Positions 51,651 to 61,004 of a stretch of DNA of 64,000 nt are shown in pieces. The DNA comes from Paramyrothecium sp. XJ0827 (lineage: Eukaryota; Ascomycota; Sordariomycetes; Hypocreales; Stachybotryaceae). The position numbers and the translations under genes are program-made. The DNA lies in contig JAJFPB010000004.1 in NCBI GenBank assembly GCA_020881915.1, forward strand, positions 2,356,001 through 2,420,000. Direction: 5' to 3'. How positions within the stretch are numbered: the first letter of the stretch is position 1; each line of letters opens with the position of its first letter. The notes beneath the pieces are model-generated. The model made no database searches. It was not told the DNA's origin and worked only from the letters and a program-made list of their open reading frames with translations.

Positions 51651-53139
51651 GGTAGGCAACGAGGGCAGTAGGCAGCACTCAGAGTCCGGGAGTAAGTGAT
51701 ATGACCGGGGCAGGGACACCGCGAGGTGCTAAGGCTGAGGTGCGTCCTAGGTGAAAGAGAGGTTGTGGGGGAGAGGCTGTGACGGCAGTGAACAAGAATC
51801 CAGAAGGAGTGGCAAAGGGAAGCAGAGGGCACGAACGGCTCGAGCTTGTGTGAGTCCAGAGCGAGGCCTGCCGCTGAAGAAGGATGGCTCCGCCCATGCC
51901 AACACAAGAGAGAGGAAGCAGCCAGCTGGGTTGGAACAAGAAAGGGGCTCGAATGCTGCAGGAATGAGCACCTCTGCGCTGGTGAAGTTGGAGTTGAAGA
52001 GTTTGTCAAGAGGTCGCTGGAGCGGAGGAAGACAATGTGAGCAGTTGATCAAGAAGGGGTTGGCGGCTGTGGCAGCTGGCAGCAGCACCGCGCAGAGCTG
52101 CCGGCCCTGTGCAAAGTGAGGCAGGCGGACGAGGGCAAATCTGTAAGCCAGCAACTGACCGTCCACTGTCCCTCTACTTCATCTAAGGTACCTTAAGGTA
52201 GGCAAGGTACTTGAAAATAACACTCGATGTTGGCAACCGACAGTCTCCGGCACTCGCTGGTGTTTGGCCTTTATTTTACTATAGCCTGTGCCCTTGCGTT
52301 GGGAGGATGGCAACAACGCAGCTTCTTCTCCTTCACACACATCAGGCACAACCCGTCACTCACCGTGGAATCCCACATCGAACTTTGCAGAGAGAGGAGT
52401 CACACACACCCCTACGTCGTTTACCACGCGAAACAGGCATGTGGATGCAACTCATCCTCTGCTACGTTACTTGAATCTTGCCGTGCGTAGCCACACTGGT
52501 GCAACCCGTCGACCCGTTCCTGTGCGACCTCGAAAACGGCCCGTCCTTTGATCACGGCAGCATCTGCTGGCCGCCCGCCCTGATTATGGCCGGCCATGGT
52601 CCGCAAATAGTCAACGATAGTTTTGCATTCTAGTAGTCCAAGGATAGTAATAGGGCCGGTCGAGGCTAAACAGACTGAAGCCATGACAATACGATTCACA
52701 TAACTCTCTCAAGACTTATCCTTGGCTTAGAACTCCGTACAAAGGTTAATTTCTTTGGAATTCATCGAATACTCCTGTGTTTCATTATGGGGGCCACTGA
52801 TTCGAGTTGCCAACTATTCTCCCTGCCATTGCCGTGCTCTGTTTAAGATTGCTGCATAAGCTTGTTTCGCGGTCGTTGCTGTTCGGCATCACCTTGCCCC
52901 AAGTGCTCAGTTTGACCATTCCGCCCATTTACCTTGTGTCTTTATTACTGGTTTAGCCCCTCTGAGGCCAGACGAGTTCAAACCTCAAATGATGGAAGGA
53001 GGAAGAGGAGAGGTACGTCAGAAAATGCAAGTCCAAAACGCCATTATAATTCATACTAGTCACGCACTAATCCGCCATGATTGTCCTGCTTGCCCCGTCA
53101 AGGATTATATGACATGTGCTCTTCTATACCGAAACCCGC
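51651..53139. other. 1.5 kb intergenic gap
   Basis: Promoter side of the membrane-protein gene and downstream side of PUF6. It carries the palindrome AAGGTACCTT at 52185-52194, followed by TTAAGGTAGG and AAGGTACTTG copies. No gene recognised; open frames on both strands have no resemblance to known families. Confidence 0.5.
52185..52213. repeat. AAGGTACCTTAAGGTA motif block
   Basis: Perfect palindrome AAGGTACCTT directly followed by AAGGTAGGCAAGGTACTTG. Three copies of AAGGTA in under 30 bp make this the clearest example of the dispersed motif family. Confidence 0.6.
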
Positions 53140-55256
53140 TCACAGCTTCTCTAGCAAGATCTTACTGCCGGCATTGCCGACAGCCTTCTCCACCTTCTTC
53201 TTGTCCTTCTTGCCTCCCTTTTGCGAAGCAGCACTCTGCTCTTTCGCTTCCTTGGCCGCCTTCTGCTCCGCCGTCTCCTCTGTGGCTGCCTTCTGGAGCG
53301 CCTTCTTCTCCTTCTTCAGCTTCTTCTTCAGGTCGTCTAGCTCACTGAAGTCGGTGGCCTCGGTGAGCGCCACAACGACGAACGAGCTAGGACCAGTGGC
53401 CCAGTCGATAATGTAGTCTTTGATCACGGGGTACAAGATATCCGAGAAACCCAGAGGCGGATCGACGGGAATGATCTTGCCAGCGGCCTTGTCATATTTG
53501 CCTCCTTGGATCAGAGACTTCAACATACGACCGCCGAAAGGCGTACGGGAGATGTGCTGGCGCGGTTGCAGGTCGTCCTCCTCGGGCTCTTGGTTGGGGT
53601 CGCCGCTGGCTGACTCCGCGATAGCCTCGAGGGCCTTGCTCTTGTCACCCACTCCCGAGAGGAGAACATCGCCGACGAATTGGCAACCAAATGTAGTAGA
53701 TACAAGCTCTGCAGGCGCGGCGGCGATCGCGGGGATCAGATGCGGCGACAGAGCAGCAATCAACTCATTGCGGCGGATATCCTCATCCTTCTTACTGGTC
53801 GTCTTGCGGATTTCTCGAACCTGCTCCAGAACCTCCAGATCGAAAGCCTGGCTGGCAGGGAAAAGAGACTTCGAGAGACCCTCAAACAAGTACAAGAAAG
53901 TCGTTCTGGCATTCGGGTTGTTGGCGGCTGCGACCACATTCTGAGCAATCTCTTCTTCCTTTTCGCCAATTAGTTCAGGGAAGATCGACTTCGCCGTCAG
54001 CTTCGTGTCGTCAATAACATCATATGCAGTGAGAATGATGACATGAGCAAACACATCACCAGACATGAGGAGGAATGTGTCCTTGTACGTTTTGAGAATT
54101 TGTTTCCTGTCCTTGGAGCTACCATGGGCGAGTATGAGGCAGCTCAGTTTGGCTCCCGAGCGAGTAAATGCCAGGTTCTTGGCCAAGTCGCCACTCTCAT
54201 CACCCTTGACGAGCTCGATGAACTCGGTAAACTCCTCCTTTCCGGGTTCTGTGTTCAGGAAGTATTGGAGCATGGCATCGTGTAACATGGTGAAGCCGGT
54301 CATTCGCTTCTGAATCAAAGTGTTGATCATATCCAGAAGGCTCTTCATGATGGGTCCTCGCTTGTTGGGCTCGTTGGTGAGGATTTGCTTCAGATCAGCT
54401 GTGGGCTTGGTATCCTTGGTCAACTCATAGAGAGTAAACTCAGGTCCGTACCACTCGCGCAAAAGGCACGCCTTCTGCTCCTTGGTCGCAACAGTCCGGT
54501 AGATGTCGTCCAGAATCCACGACGCTTCGGGATGATTGATCATCTTCCGCACCCTTCCGTAAAACTCAGGAATGATGGTGTCGCGGATCTCTTCGTCGTT
54601 TTGGACCAGCAGCTTGCCAATCAAAAACTTTGCGTAGCGGCTCTCGGCGAGTTGCGCGTAGGCGCCCTTGAGCTCCGCGGTGATTTGCTTGCGTTGCTCC
54701 GGCGTCGAGTACTTGATTGCGGTTTGGACTGCTCTTACTGCGTCGTGCTTAAGGACGAAATCCTTGATGCGACCTGTGATGATGCCAAAGAGTTCGTCGA
54801 CCAGCTTCTGCCTCTCCTCCTTCTCGACACGAGACTTGATTCGCAATCGCTCCCAAATCTTCTTGGTACGGTGAACTTCGTCGGCAAGTGGCTTCGCAGC
54901 CTTTCGCTCCTGGGCCAATTGCTTTTGCTTGGCATGGGACTCGCGCGAACTTTGGCCCTGGGCTGCGACGAGGTTAGCATACGTAGAAGGCAGACATGTT
55001 GAGTTTGGTACATACGTCGCTCGAAGTTCTTTCCGTCATTGTCTCCCTTGGACAGATTTCGGCGTCTGTCTTCGTGAAGCTTCACACCGCCGTCGTCAGA
55101 GTCGGAGAAGGATGCGAAATCGTCGCCATCCTCTTCAGGTTCCTCTCGGCTTTTCTTGTTCTCAATGCGAGCCTTCTTGGGGGTTCCATCCGCCTTGCCT
55201 TTGGAAGCAGGTGCCGACTTCCTCTTGCCGCCAACCGCAGCGCTTTTTGTGGCCAT
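53140..55256 (-). CDS. PUF6: Puf6/PUM3-type pumilio ribosome assembly factor
   Basis: Nucleolar Puf-family protein needed for 60S assembly; in yeast it also represses ASH1 mRNA. Exons 55256-55016 and 54962-53140 join in phase (53-nt intron, donor GTATGT) to 687 residues. The N-terminal 80 residues are basic and acidic low complexity (KKARIENKKSREEPEEDGDD). The pumilio-like repeats of the PUM3 class follow: ERLRIKSRVEKEERQKLVDE, VLKHDAVRAVQTAIKYSTPE and YAQLAESRYAKFLIGKLLVQ. INHPEASWILDDIYR and LKTYKDTFLLMSGDVFAHVI come next. The CPL domain lies near residues 400-540. The Lys-rich tail ends GNAGSKILLEKL. The start is 363 bp from the divergent GIR2 gene. Confidence 0.94.
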
Positions 55257-55619
55257 GTTTGTAGTTGTGGTTGAACCCTCTTGTATCTGTGATGGGGGAG
55301 CAGGACGACGAGGAAGCGGAAAATCAGCGGTATCGACGCTCGCCCGATAACTGGAAAATCGTCCAAATTTTTTGTAGAACTGCCGGGCGGTGAAGGCCAG
55401 TCTATTCCCAGAATGGCGGAAAGGACCCCGCGGTGGAGGGACGTCCCCACTTCCAGTTACCTACAGGAATACAGCAGGCGTCCTGCCAGCAGCCTCCCCC
55501 AAGTCCAGCATATTACAGTATATCCATTTACATCTAGAGCCAGCTCGCGCACTCACAAACTATCGAATATCTTGAGGAGGTTTGCGTGTGACTCATAAGC
55601 CCTAATAGTCCTTCTCAAC
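55257..55619. promoter_or_regulatory. Shared upstream region of PUF6 and GIR2
   Basis: Short divergent region (363 bp) between two genes of ribosome/translation function, so probably a bidirectional promoter. No ribosomal-protein-type element was identified with confidence. Confidence 0.45.
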
Positions 55620-56366
55620 ATGGGCCGCGAGGAGCAGGTCGAAGAGCGGGAGGTGCTCGAGTCCATTTTCCCGGAAGAAATCACAGGTATACATCGCAAT
55701 GGCGCAAACTAGATGCAGCCTTCTGACGAGCAGCTAGATATTTCGGAGACCGAGTTCAGGATATTAATCAAGTTGGATATCCCTGGTGAAGAAGATCTAG
55801 ACGATTCAGAGAAGCCCTCGTTTTTTCTACAAGTTCGGTACCCAGAAGAATACCCAGACAAAGCGCCGCACCTCGACATCCTCGCACCTCCCAATGCTCC
55901 TGCGCACGACCAGTTCAACATTTCCGATGATCGCGAGCGCCTACTAGCGGGTCTCACCGAGACAATTGAGGAGAATCTTGGCATCGCCATGGTCTTTACG
56001 CTCGTCTCGGCCCTCAAGGAAGCGGCCGAGCAGCTCGTCCAGGACCGGAAGGACGAGGAGGAGAAGGTACACGAAGAGGCCGTGCTCGCCGCGGAGAGGG
56101 AGGAGAACAAGAAGTTCCAGGGCACGCCCGTCACGCCAGAAACGTTCCTGAAGTGGCGCGACGACTTCCTGAGGGAGATGGAAGAGCAGAGGGTGCGGGA
56201 GGAGGAGGAGAGGCTGGCCGAGCTGAAGAAGGCCAAGGTAAAAGAGCCCATCAAGCTGACCGGCAAGCAGCTCTGGGAGAGAGGCCTGGCCGGGAAGGTC
56301 GACGAAGGCGACGAGGAGGATGGGGTGCCTACAGAAGGCGTGGAGAACCTTACTGTCCAGGCGTGA
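55620..56366 (+). CDS. GIR2: RWD-domain protein Gir2 (DFRP2/RWDD1-like)
   Basis: Cytosolic RWD protein; yeast Gir2 binds the GTPase Rbg2 and the eIF2-kinase activator Gcn1. Exons 55620-55686 and 55738-56366 join in phase to 231 residues. The first exon reads MGREEQVEEREVLESIFPEE. A 51-nt intron (donor GTATAC, acceptor CTAG) then gives ITDISETEFRILIKLDIPG. This is the RWD start typical of the family; earlier AG acceptors would create a stop or break the frame. The RWD core continues with LQVRYPEEYPDKAPHLDILA. A Glu/Lys/Arg-rich helix follows, and then the DFRP-like C-terminal region (TPETFLKWRDDFLREMEEQR, then LTGKQLWERGLAGKVDEGDE). It converges with ACL4. Confidence 0.92.
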
Positions 56367-56737
56367 TGAGAGGTATGGCTGTACGGCGGGATGGTGCATT
56401 GCGTGGAGTCATTGGCTATATCTGGACGCTGCGCAAATCTTGTTGATTCGGACTGAGGATATGATGAGAGAGTGTACCCTCATCAAGACTACGACTGTTA
56501 GACATTAGTCGGAACGAGATCTCTTGGACGGAGATCGAAGTGGTATGGTGCCCAGCCATTTCAAAAAGCGTTGCGAATACATCATTAGATAATTCGTCAA
56601 TATAAGAGAACGTTACTACGTAAATCGCATAGAACACCTTCGTTCTACGAATCATCCGCCCTTCAACGCCGTCTAATGCCCTTTCAAGTCTTTTGTTTGC
56701 TTTTGGAAACCCTCTTCATGCCGTCGCGAATTTTTGT
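56367..56737. other. Intergenic gap between convergent genes
   Basis: Shared 3' flanks of GIR2 and ACL4. Nothing else recognised. Confidence 0.5.
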
Positions 56738-57862
56738 TTAATCCTTCATCTCCTCGTCGTCATCCTCCTCATCCCCGCTGGCGTCCTCCCAGTCCTCGTC
56801 TTCGCCCTCGGGAGGCTCGCCCAACTCTTTGGTGATGGCCTGTAGGAGCTCCACCGCGTGCTCGCCCAGCCTCTCGTCCTCGTACTCCTGCAGCTCGTAG
56901 AGTTTGAGGCACGTCGACAGCCAGCGCCGCGACGAGCTCCAGATGGCCTTCCACTCCTCCTCGTCGGCGCCGTTCTGCTCTTGCTTTGTCTTGCCGTCGC
57001 GGAGCTTCTCGCCCATGATGAAGAGGCACCAGCCGCCGAGGTACCATGCCTCCACGCTCTGGTCGTCGTCGGTAACGAGGCGCTGCAGCACCTTGAGCGC
57101 CTCGTCCTCGAGCTCGACTTCGAGAAGCAGACGAGACAGGCCGATTCTCGTAGGGAACTCGGGAACGGCGGGGTGCTCTGGTGGCAGGTCCTGCCATAAT
57201 TCCAGGCTACGCTTAAGCGCACCCCTTGCCTCGTCCACCTTCTCCTGGGAGATGCGAACGTTGGCCACTGTCTGCCAGGTCTCAGCAGCATTCGGAGCAA
57301 TCAGCATGGCTTCGGTAATGAGCGCCTCGCAGCGCTGCTCAGCGTCCTCCTCCCACGACAGATCGGTCATGTAAACCTCGGCAACAGCGCAAAGAACGCC
57401 ACCCAGCTTGTGCTGCTTTTCCTCCAGGTTGATCTGCTGCTCGGGGGTCTTCGTGGCGATATCCGACAGGGCCTGGATTTGGCTGCGCAGCGACGAGGCT
57501 CCGCGCTCGAACCAGTTCACGCTGTCCCTGCCACCCTCTTCACTGAGCTGCGCCAGAAAAAGGAACTTCTCTGGACCACCGCCGACATTCTCGTTGACGG
57601 TACCCTTTTCATCCAGCTTCACGGCACGCTCAAAGAAGCCGCGCGCATCGTCAACGTCGCCAGTCTCGACGTGCAGCATGCCAAGCAGGTTCAGAGCCCG
57701 TAGTTCAAAGTCGCCTCCTGGTCCAGTTGCGTCCAGCGCTTGTTGTGCGAGTGAGACGGCATCTTCAAAACGCCCTACTTGGAGTTGTGTCTCGGCGTCG
57801 TTGAGTAGAGAAATTGGGCTCGATGCCGCCTCAGGCTTTCCCTTCGGCCGACTTGGGGCCAT
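56738..57862 (-). CDS. ACL4: Acl4, assembly chaperone of ribosomal protein uL4 (Rpl4)
   Basis: Dedicated TPR chaperone that holds nascent Rpl4 until its incorporation into pre-60S particles. The single exon gives 374 residues. Degenerate TPR helices run from residue 18: LLNDAETQLQVGRFEDAVSL, ALNLLGMLHVETGDVDDARG and FFERAVKLDEKGTVNENVGG. Later come ALITEAMLIAPNAAETWQTV and EAWYLGGWCLFIMGEKLRDG. The acidic C-terminal tail (EDWEDASGDEEDDDEEMKD) is the usual Acl4 ending and suits binding a very basic client. No intron is needed. It diverges from RIB5 by 593 bp. Confidence 0.92.
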   Translation of the reverse strand: MAPSRPKGKPEAASSPISLLNDAETQLQVGRFEDAVSLAQQALDATGPGGDFELRALNLLGMLHVETGDVDDARGFFERAVKLDEKGTVNENVGGGPEKFLFLAQLSEEGGRDSVNWFERGASSLRSQIQALSDIATKTPEQQINLEEKQHKLGGVLCAVAEVYMTDLSWEEDAEQRCEALITEAMLIAPNAAETWQTVANVRISQEKVDEARGALKRSLELWQDLPPEHPAVPEFPTRIGLSRLLLEVELEDEALKVLQRLVTDDDQSVEAWYLGGWCLFIMGEKLRDGKTKQEQNGADEEEWKAIWSSSRRWLSTCLKLYELQEYEDERLGEHAVELLQAITKELGEPPEGEDEDWEDASGDEEDDDEEMKD

Positions 57863-58455
57863 GCTGAATGAGATAACAGATAAGTTGATTTTGTAAGGAG
57901 TCGCTGGTTCGATGAGAATGAATGACTTTTCATAAACGAATGCCTATTATTGTCAAAATGGCAGACGGCTCAATGATGAATATTGGCTCGTTCAAGTCGA
58001 GTTATAGCGGATTGGTTGCCATGCGCTACCAAGCACTACGACTGATTTACTAAGAAAAAAAATTTGGACTCTTATTCTTATCGATAAAACCACAAGTGGC
58101 CATTGCGGGGAGCCTTGGAACCTCGTCTCTCAATGAGCCACACAGAATAGCGCGGGGCATCCATCGGTTTAGCTGAGCCGTTTGGTTGCTTCTCTCGGAT
58201 TTGTCATCGCAGATTGAAAGGCCTCTTTCGAATCTCTATTTCCCTTTCCCATAAGACGTCAACTCTGATCATCTGCTTCAATCTTATTGATTTGTGCAAT
58301 TGCTGTTGGAGAGGTAGCTCTTTAGACCAATTTCCAGCTCATCTCATTCCACCCACCTTCGGTACTGACCTCTATCGATAATCGTCGATGGCTTTGTGGC
58401 TTACAACCTGTACAGGAGTTCGGCGGTTTGTGTCTCAACACGGCATAACAACACC
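57863..58455. promoter_or_regulatory. Shared upstream region of ACL4 and RIB5
   Basis: Divergent region of 593 bp. The central part (58035-58090) contains an A-rich run and ATTCTTATCGATAAAA. No named factor site assigned. Confidence 0.4.
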
Positions 58456-59203
58456 ATGTTCACTGGTATCGTTGAAGACATCGGAGGTACTGTGGTTCCC
58501 TATCTATGGTGGTGTTCTACTAAACAGCATAGTCATCTCCAAGCTCGACAACAATGACTCAACCGGCGGCACAACAATGACCGTCGCGATCCCCTCGGGA
58601 TCGCCTCTGCTCTCGGATTGCCATGATGGAGATTCTATTGCCGTAAATGGCTGCTGCCTGACCGTGACCTCGTTCACGAACCAGACATTCAACATTGGAG
58701 TGGCTCCCGAGACCTTGCGCATCACAAATCTTGGTTCTCTTGTGGAGTCGAGTCGAGTGAACCTCGAGCGTGCCGTTCGTGCCGATACTCGCATGGGTGG
58801 ACACTTTGTTCAAGGCCATGTTGATACCACCGCCAAGATACTGTCGGTGGAACAGGATGGTAACGCCCTGACCTTCCGGTTTCAGCCGGAAAGGCGCGAT
58901 ATGCTGCAGTATATCGTCTACAAAGGCTTCATTGCTATCGACGGGACTAGCTTGACCATTACTAAGGTTAACGATGCCGAGGGGTGGTTCGAGATCATGT
59001 TGATCGCATATTCCCAGGAGAAAGTGGTGCTGGCGCAAAAGAATGCCGGTGACTCGGTTAACATTGAGGTCGATATGATGGCCAAGTATGCGGAGAAGTC
59101 GCTGGCCGGAATTCTCGGCACCGATGGCACTACTGCTTCGATCCCCTTGTTGGAGAAGATGGTTGAGCGTATTGTTGCCCAAAGCTTGGGTGCGAAGCCA
59201 TAA
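58456..59203 (+). CDS. RIB5: Riboflavin synthase (alpha chain type)
   Basis: Converts two 6,7-dimethyl-8-ribityllumazine molecules to riboflavin plus the pyrimidinedione, the last step of riboflavin synthesis. Exons 58456-58486 and 58533-59203 join in phase to 233 residues. The protein has two lumazine-binding repeats. The first starts MFTGIVEDIGVISKLD across the 46-nt intron and includes SIAVNGCCLTVTSF. The second follows MGGHFVQGHVDTTAKI and includes IDGTSLTITKV. Length equals the family norm. The frame of exon 2 stays open through the intron and upstream to 58388, but that reading loses the essential MFTGIVE start. The stop is only 46 bp from that of MUS81. Confidence 0.96.
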
Positions 59204-59249
59204 AGCACGTGTCGGTCATACTCTAATAGAGACTTGCAAGAAGCACATA

Positions 59250-61004
59250 TCAGCCGTCACCCCATACTTCCGCGATCTTCTGACTCAGAGCGCGCGTGAT
59301 TTTCTTCCTTCCTACAAGGTGGCTCATCTGGCTAGACACCAGCTCTATTTTCCGCTTCTTTCCTAGCTCGCCCGTGCCACAAGCCTCAAAAGCCTTTACA
59401 AAATCGTAAGGCGTCTTCCATCTTTTCTGTACTTCAAGTGCTCTCTCTCCGGTAATGCCTCGCGTCGCCATGAGCATCTTTAAGAAAACGTCCCGGAGTG
59501 TCATCATTTCCGACTTGGAGGCCATTGACGCGAAGGCCGGGTAGCTGATGTGGTAGGATGAAGACGCGTCCTTGTCTCTCAGATGATCCAGCAGCGGAAG
59601 ATAGTTATGAGCAGTTAATACGTTTGTAGGAATGACTTTGAGGTGTTTGCTTTCGTAAGTTCTTTTCAGCATGAGTGTCATTCGGGACAAGTATTTGATG
59701 GTCTCATCCATCTTCGTCGTCCTTTTCACAAAGTAGCCGTTGAAAACTTGGGTCGATGCGATAGCGGACTGAACTGCCTCCTCGTATCGCTGATACATTC
59801 CTGGATCCATGGAGATATCCTCGATTATGTAGATGACCTTCCTCACCCCAGATCGCTTCAGTCGAAACTTTTGTTCATGAAAACGACCGTCTTTTATACT
59901 GCCAATTAAATCGTCAAGACGTTTGCGTTCCACGATCCAATCAAGGACGACCTCGTCGCCTTCTGAACCACTTCCTTGAAGTAGTGTAGGGTCGTGACAT
60001 TTTGCAACCCATTGGGCGTCGCCCAGTTCCAAGCTTCTCATGATTGGTTTGACGCCTTGCTTGGCAAGTTCTTCTTGCATATAGTCGCGGTCCGTTTTAG
60101 CCCTTACTTCCCGCACATCGAGTAGCAAATGCACCGAGAAGGATCCAGGTGGAAGGGTAATAGGAGTGAACACGGGTAGGGAGCCATCCGCGTAGACTGG
60201 CGGTCCATCGGCCACGACATGCTGATACGGAGAAGTTGTGTTCATTACTTGCGTAGTTTCAGGGGCAGGAGAACAGTGGCGTGGTTCGGAAGTAGCTTGC
60301 GCGTGGGATGCTGTGGCCGCTGCCGCCCATGGGTTTGATTCTCCATGCTCGGCCTGCCACTGTGGAGTTTCTCTGATTCTTTTTGCAACATCCCAGCCTT
60401 CATCGGTCAAAGAATATCTCCGCAGAGGGCGTCCTCTTTCGTACACGAGTTCCTTTTGCAGTAACGTCTTCATGGAATTCCAGGCAGTATAAAATTTGGT
60501 GGGATCGTTAGGCGCTGTGAAAGAGGTGTCACAATACTTCTGCGCAACCTCTATCAGTTCAGTCTTTGTCATGCCCACAGATGCATCTTCCGAGAGGGTC
60601 GACAGTCCGATTACAAGAGCATAGGGGCCCGATCGAAAGGCAGGCACATAAGCCTTCGTTTTGCGGGCCTTTCTGGCAGGGTTTGAAGTGTCCGCGCCAC
60701 TCCCATCTCCGTTACTCCTTGCGCGCTGAGCAGCTCTTCTCGCCTGGGGATGTTCAGGCATGCTTAGGCCATTCTCCTGACAATGCTTCTTCAGCTTGTC
60801 TTCGAGGCGTTCGCAAAGTTTCGGTCCAAATCCCTTCAGCTTCTGCAGCTCTGCTGGATGTTGCATGACTATAGGACATGCTTTCAGGGAGTTGTACGCA
60901 TGTTTATAGGTGGTTACGCCCTTGGAGTTGCGTTCTCGCGCGAGGTCAAGCCATTCCTTCACCCAGCTCAGAAGCTGGGGGTTCGCACACTCCGAATCAC
61001 TCAT
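59250..61004 (-). CDS. MUS81: Crossover junction endonuclease Mus81
   Basis: Catalytic subunit of the Mus81-Eme1 structure-specific nuclease, which cuts nicked Holliday junctions, flaps and stalled forks in the nucleus. The single exon gives 584 residues. The N-terminal helix-hairpin-helix is near residues 45-75 (LQKLKGFGPKLCERLEDKL). The winged helix lies around 120-215 (FRSGPYALVIGLSTLSED, then YERGRPLRRYSLTDEGWDVA). The XPF-type nuclease domain is about 285-430, with DVREV (D296) and the catalytic ERKRLDD (E359-D365). C-terminal HhH motifs cover 500-584. All catalytic residues expected for the XPF/Mus81 ERKxxxD motif are present. No intron. Confidence 0.97.
   Translation of the reverse strand: MSDSECANPQLLSWVKEWLDLARERNSKGVTTYKHAYNSLKACPIVMQHPAELQKLKGFGPKLCERLEDKLKKHCQENGLSMPEHPQARRAAQRARSNGDGSGADTSNPARKARKTKAYVPAFRSGPYALVIGLSTLSEDASVGMTKTELIEVAQKYCDTSFTAPNDPTKFYTAWNSMKTLLQKELVYERGRPLRRYSLTDEGWDVAKRIRETPQWQAEHGESNPWAAAATASHAQATSEPRHCSPAPETTQVMNTTSPYQHVVADGPPVYADGSLPVFTPITLPPGSFSVHLLLDVREVRAKTDRDYMQEELAKQGVKPIMRSLELGDAQWVAKCHDPTLLQGSGSEGDEVVLDWIVERKRLDDLIGSIKDGRFHEQKFRLKRSGVRKVIYIIEDISMDPGMYQRYEEAVQSAIASTQVFNGYFVKRTTKMDETIKYLSRMTLMLKRTYESKHLKVIPTNVLTAHNYLPLLDHLRDKDASSSYHISYPAFASMASKSEMMTLRDVFLKMLMATRGITGERALEVQKRWKTPYDFVKAFEACGTGELGKKRKIELVSSQMSHLVGRKKITRALSQKIAEVWGDG

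Noticed and set aside
55713..55737. Start of GIR2 exon 2 at the ATG at 55713
   Set aside because: Joining there breaks the frame with exon 1. The later CTAG acceptor restores the RWD start ITDISETEF.
58388..59203. 271-codon single-exon model of riboflavin synthase
   Set aside because: It lacks the essential MFTGIVEDIG N-terminus, which is restored by splicing a 46-nt intron from the ATG at 58456.
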